Below are positions 7,444 through 13,780 of a stretch of DNA of 22,471 bases, in pieces. The translations under genes were made by a program, and so were the position numbers. The stretch is from an uncultured Eubacteriales bacterium (GTDB lineage: Bacteria > Bacillota > Clostridia > Oscillospirales > Oscillospiraceae): positions 1-22,471 of the forward strand of contig UQUO01000031.1 in NCBI GenBank assembly GCA_900544295.1. Reading direction: 5' to 3'. Below the pieces are notes generated by a model. It saw nothing but the letters and a program-made list of their open reading frames with translations, was not told the DNA's origin and did not search any database. How positions within the stretch are numbered: position 1 is the stretch's first letter; every line of letters starts with the position of its first letter.

Positions 7444-7478
7444 CAGCCGCAGACAATGTTTGTCTGCGGCTGTTTTTT
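7444..7478 (+). terminator. Intrinsic terminator in the MATE leader
   Basis: A 13-bp perfect stem (7444-7456 with 7460-7472), 3-nt loop and six T's (7473-7478). The T-run ends 2 nt before the GGAG of the MATE gene, leaving no room for another promoter. It therefore acts as a gate for the pump rather than simply ending the upstream operon. Confidence 0.88.
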
Positions 7479-7493
7479 ATGGAGTTGATCGAA

Positions 7494-8864
7494 ATGAAAT
7501 CAGATAGCAGCCTGCTTACCGGCAGCGTGCCGAAAAAACTTGCCGCCTTCGCCCTGCCGCTTTTCCTGGGGAATCTCCTGCAAGCCCTCTACAACGCTGT
7601 GGACATGCTGGTAGTTGGCAGGATAGTGGGGGAGACAGGCCTGGCGGCCATCAGCAACGCCTCGATGCTCTGCTACATCATAAACTCCCTCGGCCTGGGC
7701 CTCACGATGGGCGGCGCGGTGCTGGCGGCCCAGTTCAAAGGCGCGGGCGACGCGCAGGGCCAACGCGACTGCGTGTCCATGCTCCTATTTGCGTCTTTGT
7801 CTGCCTCCGTCCTGGTGACGTTTGCTGGCCTTGCCGCCTGCGAGCCGGTATTTCGTGCGCTGTATGTCCCGGCGGACGCTTACGATGACGCCTGCGAGTA
7901 TATGAAGGCGATCTGCTGGGGAACTGTGTTCGTATTCGGATACAACGCCGTGTGCTCAGCCCTCAAGGGCCTGGGAGACTCTGTCACGCCCCTGTATATC
8001 GTAGCCGCCGCCGCTGTGATAAACATAGCTCTGGACATCCTGTTCGTCGGCCCGCTGGCCCTTGGGACGGTGGGCGCGGCCTACGCCACCGTTGCGGCTC
8101 AGGGCGTCGCCTTCGTGGCCTCGCTGGCATATCTGCGCCGCCGCGAGCCGGCCTTTGCTCCGGGCCGGTCCGGCCTGCGGTGGGAGCTGTTGCCGGACAT
8201 TCTGAGGCTCGGCCTGCCTACCGCCGTTCAAATGGCTGTGGTGAACGCCGCGTATCTGCTCATGACCGGTATGCTGAACCAGTTCGGCACCGCAGTCGCC
8301 GCTGCCTCCGGCGTGGGTCTGAAAATCAACACCTTCGCAGGTATGCACTGCTGGGCTATAGGGCAGGCGATAACGGCGATGGCCGGCCAGTGCATTGGCG
8401 CGGGTGAAATGGAGCGCGCCCGGGAGACTGCAAAGACAGGATTGAGGCTGAATCTCACAGTGACCCTGGTCGTTGTCACAGCCGTCCAGCTGCTGGCGGA
8501 GCCTCTGGTGAGGTTGTTTGACGACAGCGAGCAGGTGGTGCGGGACGGCGTGCTGTACCTGCGGCTCTGCTGCGGCGCCAACAGCCTGGTCTATGCCGCC
8601 ATGTATACCCTGGACTCCTTCGCCATAGGCGTGGGCGCGCCAAAGGTAGCGCTGCTCAACGCGCTGCTCGACGCATTGCTTATCCGCCTGCCCGCCGCCT
8701 GGCTCCTGGCCTGGCCCATGGGGCTCGGCCTGCCCGGCCTCTACCTGGCTCAGGCCATTTCCCCCGTCCTCCCAGCCTTAGTGGGTACGATCTATTTCAA
8801 AAGCCGCGCCTGGGAGCGAAAAAGGCCAGCTTCACCCATAGACGAATACTATGACATATACTAA
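7494..8864 (+). CDS. MATE-family multidrug/Na+ (or H+) antiporter
   Basis: A 456-aa protein with about 12 hydrophobic segments in two related halves. The MATE start pattern is clear: KLAAFALPLFLGNLLQALYN followed by VDMLVVGRIVGETGLAAISNAS. The length is normal. These pumps export drugs or metabolites in exchange for cations. The ATG at 7494 is preferred over the in-frame ATG at 7479, because GGAG lies 9 nt upstream of it while the earlier ATG abuts the terminator T-run with no ribosome binding site. Expression is probably conditional, through the attenuator-like leader. The substrate cannot be predicted from sequence. Confidence 0.93.
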   Translation: MKSDSSLLTGSVPKKLAAFALPLFLGNLLQALYNAVDMLVVGRIVGETGLAAISNASMLCYIINSLGLGLTMGGAVLAAQFKGAGDAQGQRDCVSMLLFASLSASVLVTFAGLAACEPVFRALYVPADAYDDACEYMKAICWGTVFVFGYNAVCSALKGLGDSVTPLYIVAAAAVINIALDILFVGPLALGTVGAAYATVAAQGVAFVASLAYLRRREPAFAPGRSGLRWELLPDILRLGLPTAVQMAVVNAAYLLMTGMLNQFGTAVAAASGVGLKINTFAGMHCWAIGQAITAMAGQCIGAGEMERARETAKTGLRLNLTVTLVVVTAVQLLAEPLVRLFDDSEQVVRDGVLYLRLCCGANSLVYAAMYTLDSFAIGVGAPKVALLNALLDALLIRLPAAWLLAWPMGLGLPGLYLAQAISPVLPALVGTIYFKSRAWERKRPASPIDEYYDIY

Positions 8865-8887
8865 TATAATTATAGCCCTTATTGCGC

Positions 8888-9280
8888 TCAGAACCACCAC
8901 TCCGGAGTGAGATCTCCGAGCGTAACGACCCGCGCGGCCTCGTAGTCGAGCATTATCTCGACGGACTTGTAAGTCTCCGGCATCAGCTCGGCCATGAGCT
9001 CCCTGCAGGCCCCGCAGGGGGGCAGCGCGCGCCCGTCCCAGTCTACAGCAACGACGCGCCGGAGCACGCTCTCGCCGCAGGTTATCATGTTGAAGATGGC
9101 GTTCCTCTCCGCGCAGACCCCGAGCGAGCAGGCCGCGTCAACGCAGACCCCGACATAGACCCTGCCGGAGCCAGCCTCAACGGCGGCAGCCACCCCGCCG
9201 GCCTCCATCCTGTCCGATATCCTCCTCGGCCGCAGCACCTGTTTCGCCGCCACATAGAGCTCGTCCCATATCTTCTCCAT
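8888..9280 (-). CDS. Cytidine-deaminase-family zinc deaminase (possibly blasticidin-S-deaminase-like)
   Basis: A 130-aa protein with the complete deaminase zinc site: VCAERNA (Cys56, catalytic Glu58) and PPCGACREL (Cys89, Cys92). The three-Cys arrangement and length fit the homotetrameric cytidine deaminase branch. The central sequence (GVCVDAACSLGVCAERNAIFNMI) is also like blasticidin-S-type or other aminohydrolase relatives. The likely reaction is hydrolytic deamination of a cytosine-type base or nucleoside in the cytoplasm. The ATG at 9280 has GAGGAG 9 nt upstream; the frame extends to 9352 without a better site. Convergent with the MATE gene, divergent from the AraC-type gene. Substrate uncertain. 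Confidence 0.85.
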   Translation of the reverse strand: MEKIWDELYVAAKQVLRPRRISDRMEAGGVAAAVEAGSGRVYVGVCVDAACSLGVCAERNAIFNMITCGESVLRRVVAVDWDGRALPPCGACRELMAELMPETYKSVEIMLDYEAARVVTLGDLTPEWWF

Positions 9281-9311
9281 TCGGCTCAACTCCTCATTAA
9301 GTAATATGGAG

Positions 9312-9380
9312 ATTATATACCGCAGTCTGGGCATAAGCGCAAGCGTTATCAAGCCAAAAAGTTATTGTACGGGCTATAAT
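9312..9380. promoter_or_regulatory. Divergent -10 elements between deaminase and AraC-type genes
   Basis: Minus strand: TATAAT at 9312-9317 for the deaminase, with a poor -35 (TTGCGC, 19-nt spacing). Plus strand: TATAAT at 9375-9380 for the AraC-type gene, with no convincing -35, as is common for activator-dependent promoters. Confidence 0.55.
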
Positions 9381-9407
9381 TACTCTAAAAAGTCCGGAGG
9401 GTAAGAA

Positions 9408-9878
9408 ATGAACAACGAATGGCAGCATAATATCCAACTCATCATAGACAAAATCGACGCCTGTATCAGGAGTAAAAACAGCGAGGCGTTGACGCTCAGC
9501 GCCCTTGCGCAGGAGTTCGGATACTCGGAATACCACTTTTCCCGAAAATTCAGGGAGTTGTCCGGAATCCAGCTGCGCGACTATCTCCGATACCGCAAAC
9601 TGGCGCTGGCTGCAAAGCGGGTGCGCGACAGCGGCGAGGTCCCGCCGCAGATGCTGCTGTCCGACATCCCCGAAGGAGATTATATAGTCTTTGAGCACGG
9701 CCCCTTCGACCTTGAAACAGAAAACAGCGCAGTAGAGGCAAAAATCGAAAAAGCAATGAAAAACTTCGACTACTCCGCATCCGGCTATGTCCTTGACACC
9801 AGTCCGGGACGGGCGTTCTACTTTTACCATGACTATAAAAGGTACTGGAAGTATATAAGGCCTGTGAGAAAACGCTGA
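9408..9878 (+). CDS. AraC-family regulator with internal in-frame deletion (HTH fused to effector-domain tail)
   Basis: A 156-aa protein. Residues 1-76 match the first part of an AraC-type DNA-binding domain (LSALAQEFGYSEYHFSRKFRELSG). Residues 79-156 match the C-terminal part of a GyrI-like effector domain (IPEGDYIVFEHGPFDLETEN through YWKYIRPVRKR). Relatives of this architecture are about 290 aa and carry a second HTH motif and the first half of the effector domain in between; both are absent here. The reading frame is intact across the join near 9635, with GGAGGG before the start. It may be a non-functional remnant, a DNA-binding competitor, or an assembly join. Confidence 0.75.
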   Translation: MNNEWQHNIQLIIDKIDACIRSKNSEALTLSALAQEFGYSEYHFSRKFRELSGIQLRDYLRYRKLALAAKRVRDSGEVPPQMLLSDIPEGDYIVFEHGPFDLETENSAVEAKIEKAMKNFDYSASGYVLDTSPGRAFYFYHDYKRYWKYIRPVRKR

Positions 9879-9927
9879 AACTTTTTTGCAAGAGGATGTA
9901 AGATTATTGGGTTCAAATAGTCTTACA
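9876..9927 (+). promoter_or_regulatory. ECF-type promoter candidate and inverted repeat before the sigma gene
   Basis: TGAAAC followed by a T-run (9876-9887) resembles the -35 of ECF-sigma promoters, and GTAAGA lies 16 nt further on. TGTAAGA (9897-9903) and TCTTACA (9921-9927) form a 7-bp inverted repeat immediately before the ribosome binding site. Autoregulation by the encoded sigma factor is a plausible inference. The -35 overlaps the AraC-type stop codon. Confidence 0.45.
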
Positions 9928-9949
9928 CATGAAGGGAGGTGGTAGCGTA

Positions 9950-10450
9950 ATGGAGTTTGAGGAGATATACCGGGCCTGTTTTAAACCGGTCTATCAATAT
10001 GTCCGCCGGCTCTCAGGCAATGAGCATATTGCGGAAGAGGTCACAAGCGACACTTTTTTCAAGGCCCTGAAGTCCATAGACCGATTCCGGGGCGAATGTG
10101 ATATGCGCGTTTGGCTCTGCCAGATCGCCAGGAACACATATTATTCATACCTCAAAAAGAACAGCCGCCTCGCAAGTGTTGACGGGGCGGAGCTGTCGAA
10201 CATAGCCGACCCGGGCGCCGGCGTTGAGGAGAAGGTCAGAGCGCGGGAGGAAGCACGTCAAATCCGGGAGGCCCTGCGCGAACTGCCCGAACAATACAGG
10301 GAAGTGTTCTCCTGGCGCATATTCGGCGAGCTCTCGTTCAGGGAAATAGGCGCAATTTACGGCAAGACGGACAACTGGGCCTGCGTTACCTACCACCGGG
10401 CCAGGAAGATGATACAGCGCAGATTGGAGGAGACAGGCAGTGAAGAATGA
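9950..10450 (+). CDS. ECF-subfamily RNA polymerase sigma factor
   Basis: A 166-aa protein with the two ECF modules. Region 2 covers about residues 3-70 (FEEIYRACFKPVYQYVRRL, then AEEVTSDTFFKALKSI and VWLCQIARNTYYSYLKK). Region 4 covers about 107-160 (LPEQYREVFSWRIFGELSFREIGAIYGKTD). The ATG at 9950 follows GGGAGGTGG; a start at 9929 would place that site inside the gene. It overlaps the anti-sigma gene by 11 nt, so the pair is co-translated. The sigma factor would direct RNA polymerase to a small stress or envelope regulon when released from its anti-sigma factor. Confidence 0.93.
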   Translation: MEFEEIYRACFKPVYQYVRRLSGNEHIAEEVTSDTFFKALKSIDRFRGECDMRVWLCQIARNTYYSYLKKNSRLASVDGAELSNIADPGAGVEEKVRAREEARQIREALRELPEQYREVFSWRIFGELSFREIGAIYGKTDNWACVTYHRARKMIQRRLEETGSEE

Positions 10451-11180
10451 GTGCAGTTATGTACGCGACGTGCTGCCACTGTATTTCGAGAACATGGTGA
10501 GCGAGGACACGGCGGCGTTTGTTGAGGAACATCTGAAAACCTGCCCCGGCTGCTTTTCGGAGCTGGAGGCCATGAGGGCGGAGACGAAGACCGAAAAGCA
10601 GGATGGTGTAACGGCGCGCGCCCTGGACGGCGAAGCGCTGAGCTCGATGAAGGGCATACGCAGGAAGCTGCGCCGGAAGGCGTACCAGACAGCCGCGATA
10701 ATCGCCGCGATTTTCATAGTTTTCTGCGTGTTGCTGTATTATTTCCCGGTCTATCGTGTCCTTGAAGTGGGTCATGTAAAGTTTGGCGACTATTACACCG
10801 GCGAGGAAATAGCAATGGCGCTCTATATCGGCTCCGCCCCGGACCGACGGCAGGCGCAGTCCGTCCTTCGCCTGGCCGACGAGGCTTTCAACGACGTCCG
10901 GCATACCCGGGCAGAGAATGAGGAAAAATACGGCCTGCTCGCGCGCTATGCGACGAACACGGACAGCTACGGCGACATGGCGTATAATGAGCATACGCTT
11001 GAGCTGTGGTCGGCCCACCTGAACGAGAACGAGGGCTGGCTCTGGGTCTATTATTCCTCCCAGACCTTCGACCACGACGGCAGCATCGTCTGCGGCAGTA
11101 GTCGAGTCCCATCCCTCTGGAGGGTAGAAAAGAACGCCGCCGGCGAATGGACCGTAACCCAAATCCGAGAGCACCCCTGA
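10440..11180 (+). CDS. Transmembrane zf-HC2 anti-sigma factor
   Basis: A 246-aa protein. The N-terminal zinc-binding anti-sigma motif has Cys5, His31, Cys35 and Cys38 (EEHLKTCPGC). One membrane helix lies at about 82-102, preceded by a strongly basic stretch (GIRRKLRRK). About 140 residues lie outside the membrane (GDYYTGEEIAMALYIG through WRVEKNAAGEWTVTQIREHP). The GTG start at 10440 has GGAGGAG upstream. It would hold the ECF sigma factor at the membrane until an envelope signal is sensed. The outer domain is not recognised as a known sensor family. Confidence 0.88.
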   Translation: MKNECSYVRDVLPLYFENMVSEDTAAFVEEHLKTCPGCFSELEAMRAETKTEKQDGVTARALDGEALSSMKGIRRKLRRKAYQTAAIIAAIFIVFCVLLYYFPVYRVLEVGHVKFGDYYTGEEIAMALYIGSAPDRRQAQSVLRLADEAFNDVRHTRAENEEKYGLLARYATNTDSYGDMAYNEHTLELWSAHLNENEGWLWVYYSSQTFDHDGSIVCGSSRVPSLWRVEKNAAGEWTVTQIREHP

Positions 11181-11190
11181 ACCCTGCTGA

Positions 11191-11227
11191 TAAAAAACCG
11201 CCGAAGCCAACAGGCTTCGGCGGTTTT
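11191..11227. terminator. Bidirectional terminator between the anti-sigma gene and tRNA-Pro
   Basis: A 12-bp perfect stem (11197-11208 with 11213-11224) and AACA loop, with a T-run on the plus side and a six-A run on the left that becomes T's for minus-strand transcription. It can end both the sigma/anti-sigma operon and the tRNA transcript. Confidence 0.85.
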
Positions 11228-11302
11228 GGTCGGAGTGGCGAGACTTGAACTCGCGGCCTCATGGTCCCGAACCATGCGCGCTACCATCTGCGCTACACCC
11301 CG
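11227..11302 (-). tRNA. tRNA-Pro (anticodon CGG), CCA encoded
   Basis: Cloverleaf read on the minus strand. The acceptor stem CGGGGTG (5') pairs with CACTCCG (one G-T pair). The anticodon arm is CATGG-TTCGGGA-CCATG with anticodon CGG, and the T arm is GCGAG-TTCAAGT-CTCGC. Discriminator A and a genomically encoded CCA end (11227-11229) follow. It reads proline codon CCG, which suits a GC-rich genome. Confidence 0.95.
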
Positions 11303-11315
11303 AGACAGCTTTATC

Positions 11316-11344
11316 ATTATAATGACCTTCAGGCCTGTTGTCAA
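11316..11344 (-). promoter_or_regulatory. Perfect-consensus sigma-A promoter of tRNA-Pro
   Basis: Minus strand TTGACA (11339-11344), 17-nt spacer, TATAAT (11316-11321): every base matches consensus, as expected for a strongly expressed stable RNA gene. The first tRNA base lies 13 nt beyond the -10. Confidence 0.93.
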
Positions 11345-11362
11345 GGTATTATTTCATTTAAT

Positions 11363-11391
11363 GCATATTTTCGGCCTTGTCCAAATATACT
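11363..11391 (+). promoter_or_regulatory. Sigma-E-like promoter candidate of the M23/M50 pair
   Basis: GCATATT (11363-11369) matches the Bacillus sigma-E -35 consensus KMATATT fully. After 14 nt, AATATACT (11384-11391) matches most of the -10 consensus CATACAMT. No sigma-A -35 is present. The ATG is only 6 nt beyond the -10, so the mRNA would be nearly leaderless. Confidence 0.45.
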
Positions 11392-11397
11392 GAGAGC

Positions 11398-12255
11398 ATG
11401 AAGACTAAATCTGGATACAATTATAAAATAATCCTCGCGTCCGCGCTGTTTATCGTCCTGACAGCGGTCAAGCTGCTGTTCCCGGCGCAGACTGAGGGGC
11501 TTCGCTCGCGTTTGAGAGAGGCGGTCAGCCGTGACGCAGACTACAGCGCCGTGTTTGAGGCTATTGGCGAGCGGCTCTCAGACGGGGCGGGGGAGGCCGC
11601 AGCTCTGCTCTTCGGGCAGACGGAGCGCTCCGCCGCGCGCCCGGCCGTGTACGAGCCTGTGACCATACAGCAGCTCCGCCGCGAGGCGGAATACCTGCTC
11701 CCCGAAAGCCCCGCGCCCAGCTCAGAGGCAACCGAGCCTGAACCGACGTCGGAGCCGGAGCCCACGCCTTCCGAGACGCCAGCCGCCGTGGCCGCTTTCC
11801 TTGAGGCACAGGCCGAGTTTGCCGACTACGGGCTGCCGGTGAATGTCAGTTATGAGATGCCGCGCCTGCCCTTTGAGTACGCCAGCCCCGTCTCTGGCTA
11901 TACCTCCTCTGGTTTCGGCTACCGACTGCACCCGCTGCAAAACGAGGTCAAATTCCATTACGGCACCGATTTCGCCGTCTGGAGCGGTACGGACGTCCAG
12001 GCTTTTGCCGACGGCACCGTAGCTCTCGTCGGCTGGGACGCGGGCTATGGAAACTATGTCATCGTAGAGCACGAGAACGGCTGGCAGAGCCTCTATGCCC
12101 ACTGCTCAGAGATATTGGTTTACAGCGGACAGAGCGTGAGCATGGGCGATGTCATCGCCAAATCCGGCGCGACGGGCGAGGTCACAGGCCCGCACCTGCA
12201 CTTCGAGCTGCGCAAGGACGGGACGTTCTACAATCCGGAGTTTTGGCTGGCATGA
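11398..12255 (+). CDS. Membrane-anchored M23 (LytM) peptidase, SpoIVFA-like
   Basis: A 285-aa protein. A single N-terminal membrane helix lies at about residues 10-29, then a Pro/Glu/Thr/Ser-rich linker (103-130), then a LytM domain (about 160-285). The zinc ligands are intact: HYGTD (His187, Asp191), YAH (235) and HLHFE (266-270). M23 enzymes cut peptidoglycan cross-bridges. SpoIVFA of sporulating bacilli has the same helix-plus-LytM layout and is encoded directly before the M50 protease SpoIVFB, exactly as here. The intact zinc site differs from the degenerate Bacillus protein, so an active hydrolase or a SpoIIQ-like role is possible. The ATG at 11398 has no Shine-Dalgarno site; a TTG at 11377 has none either. 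Confidence 0.82.
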   Translation: MKTKSGYNYKIILASALFIVLTAVKLLFPAQTEGLRSRLREAVSRDADYSAVFEAIGERLSDGAGEAAALLFGQTERSAARPAVYEPVTIQQLRREAEYLLPESPAPSSEATEPEPTSEPEPTPSETPAAVAAFLEAQAEFADYGLPVNVSYEMPRLPFEYASPVSGYTSSGFGYRLHPLQNEVKFHYGTDFAVWSGTDVQAFADGTVALVGWDAGYGNYVIVEHENGWQSLYAHCSEILVYSGQSVSMGDVIAKSGATGEVTGPHLHFELRKDGTFYNPEFWLA

Positions 12256-12797
12256 GGAAAGGTTGCATTACAATCAGCGCCGGGGGCGTATTGCTGCTCG
12301 CGGCGCTGTATTTTTTCATGGACACCCTGAGCTTTGTCGCGCTGATGCTGGCCGCAGCCGCGCATGAGTGCGGGCACCTGGCCGCTCTCAGAGCGGCCGG
12401 CTGCCGCGTGCGCGGTTTTTCGGCGGACGCAGGCGGGGCGGTGATAGAGCGCCGCGGCGGGGCAGGACCGGTCTGGGAACTCGTCTGCCTGGCGGCAGGA
12501 CCGGCGGCGGGCTTCGCCTACGCACTCACAGCTTCGCTAATAGGCGGCGAGCTGGACAGCGTACTGTTGCTGCGCTCAGCGGGCATGAGCGCCGTGCTCT
12601 CCGTGTTCAATCTTTTGCCCTCACCCCCGCTCGACGGCGGGCGTATGGTGCAGCTGGTATTCGGAAACAAAGCTGCGGAGATTGCGGGCCTCCTGACCGC
12701 CTCGGCGGTGTTCCTCATTGGCTTTGCCGCCTTAGTAACCGGCCATGGCGCCGCCCTGTTCCTGGCCGGCGCACTTCTGCTGTTGAAGAATGTGTAA
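12252..12797 (+). CDS. M50 site-2-type intramembrane metalloprotease, SpoIVFB-like
   Basis: A 181-aa membrane protein with both M50 signatures: HECGH at 38-42 inside a hydrophobic helix, and NLLPSPPLDGGR at 120-131 (Asp128 as third zinc ligand). It overlaps the M23 stop by 4 nt (ATGA), so the two are translationally coupled. SpoIVFB cleaves pro-sigma-K during sporulation. This protein has the membrane protease core but lacks the C-terminal CBS domain of the roughly 290-aa Bacillus enzyme. The substrate is therefore uncertain, though the coupling with a LytM membrane protein supports the SpoIVFAB comparison. Confidence 0.85.
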   Translation: MRKGCITISAGGVLLLAALYFFMDTLSFVALMLAAAAHECGHLAALRAAGCRVRGFSADAGGAVIERRGGAGPVWELVCLAAGPAAGFAYALTASLIGGELDSVLLLRSAGMSAVLSVFNLLPSPPLDGGRMVQLVFGNKAAEIAGLLTASAVFLIGFAALVTGHGAALFLAGALLLLKNV

Positions 12798-12877
12798 AGG
12801 TGGCTGAGTGTTGTTCTTAAGAGAAAGAGATGGTTCAGCCCAACACAATGACGATATGCCTCTGGCGGCGCTTGGTT

Positions 12878-13777
12878 TCACTTTACCGCCCCGTTATCCG
12901 GCAGCGCCTCGCGCTGACGCTTGAAGCTGCCAGCCGTGAAGATGATGAGACCGACGACGATAAAGCCGAACATGATGAGCTTTGAGGGCGTGGCCGTCTC
13001 GTTCAGGAAGAGGATGCCGCAGATGAAGGTGATGGTGGAGCTGGTATATTGCAAAATGCCCACGACCTTGAAAGGCAGGTCGTTCACGACGTAGGTGTAG
13101 AGTATCATCGGCGTCGCGGCAACAACGCCTGAGAGCAGGAGCAGCAGCGCGCCGGAGAGGTCAACAGAGGCGTAGCCGCCCTCGCCGCGGAAGAAGATGA
13201 CGGTCGCGGCCAGCGCAAAGGGCGCGAGCAGTGTGGTCTCCACGGCGATGCTGACGATGGGGTCGGCATTTGCGGCCTTTTTCACCGTGGCGTACAGCGG
13301 CCAGGAGAAGGCGCAGAGCACAGCCACAATGGGGAAGGAGCCGTATTGCACCGTGCTTATAAGCACGCCCAGAGTCGCCACACCGACGGAGATATACTCC
13401 AGCAGATGCCCGCGCTCGCGGAAGAGTGCGAGGCCGATTACAAACATGACCATAGGGTTCATGTAGTAGCCAAGCGAGACGTCCAGCACATGCCCGTTCA
13501 TGACGGCCCAGTTGTATAGTCCCCAGTCGCCGCAGATAAATACGGCGGCGGGGACAAGGTATTTCATGAGCGCACGGTTGCGGAAGGCCGCCAGCAGCTC
13601 GTGCAGCCTGCCCGTGCAGATGAGGAAGCCCCAGGTGAAGATAACGCTCATGACTATCCTGACACAGAGGACAAAGAGCGCGTCAAACTGCCCGAGCAGG
13701 TTCCAGTAAAGCGGCTGCAAGCCCCAGATGAGATAGCAGACGAGCAGCGCGATAAGCGATTTTTTCGTGCGGGACAA
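12878..13777 (-). CDS. rarD: EamA/RarD-type drug/metabolite permease
   Basis: A 299-aa inner-membrane protein with about ten hydrophobic segments. Its start is typical of RarD: LLVCYLIWGLQPLYWNLL. Other matches are CGDWGLYNWAVMNGHVLDVSLGYYMNPM and the C-terminal half LQYTSSTITFICGILFLNE. Members belong to the EamA transporter superfamily; RarD substrates remain unassigned. The TTG start at 13777 follows AGGAGG about 10 nt upstream and lies just 3 nt after the stop of the DUF3048 gene, so the two form an operon. No better start is in frame. Confidence 0.88.
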   Translation of the reverse strand: MSRTKKSLIALLVCYLIWGLQPLYWNLLGQFDALFVLCVRIVMSVIFTWGFLICTGRLHELLAAFRNRALMKYLVPAAVFICGDWGLYNWAVMNGHVLDVSLGYYMNPMVMFVIGLALFRERGHLLEYISVGVATLGVLISTVQYGSFPIVAVLCAFSWPLYATVKKAANADPIVSIAVETTLLAPFALAATVIFFRGEGGYASVDLSGALLLLLSGVVAATPMILYTYVVNDLPFKVVGILQYTSSTITFICGILFLNETATPSKLIMFGFIVVGLIIFTAGSFKRQREALPDNGAVK

Positions 13778-13780
13778 TGG

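Larger units (their letters stand above)
7252..7478 (+). ncRNA. Structured 5' leader (attenuator) upstream of the MATE gene
   Basis: The leader can fold into at least three strong hairpins. Hairpin A pairs 7300-7311 with 7329-7340 (12 bp, one mismatch). Hairpin B pairs GCTGA plus ACACGGGC (7357-7372) with GCCCGTGT plus TCAGC (7405-7418), enclosing an inner GGCGGC/GCCGCC stem (7376-7392). The third is the terminator at 7444-7478. A 28-aa ORF with a good ribosome binding site spans hairpin A and stops one base before hairpin B. This layout matches transcription attenuation by a translated leader peptide or a riboswitch. I cannot match it to a known riboswitch consensus. Confidence 0.6.

Noticed and set aside
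11377..11397. TTG start of the M23 gene at 11377
   Set aside because: No RBS, it overlaps the promoter-like -10, and the ATG at 11398 gives a normal anchor sequence.
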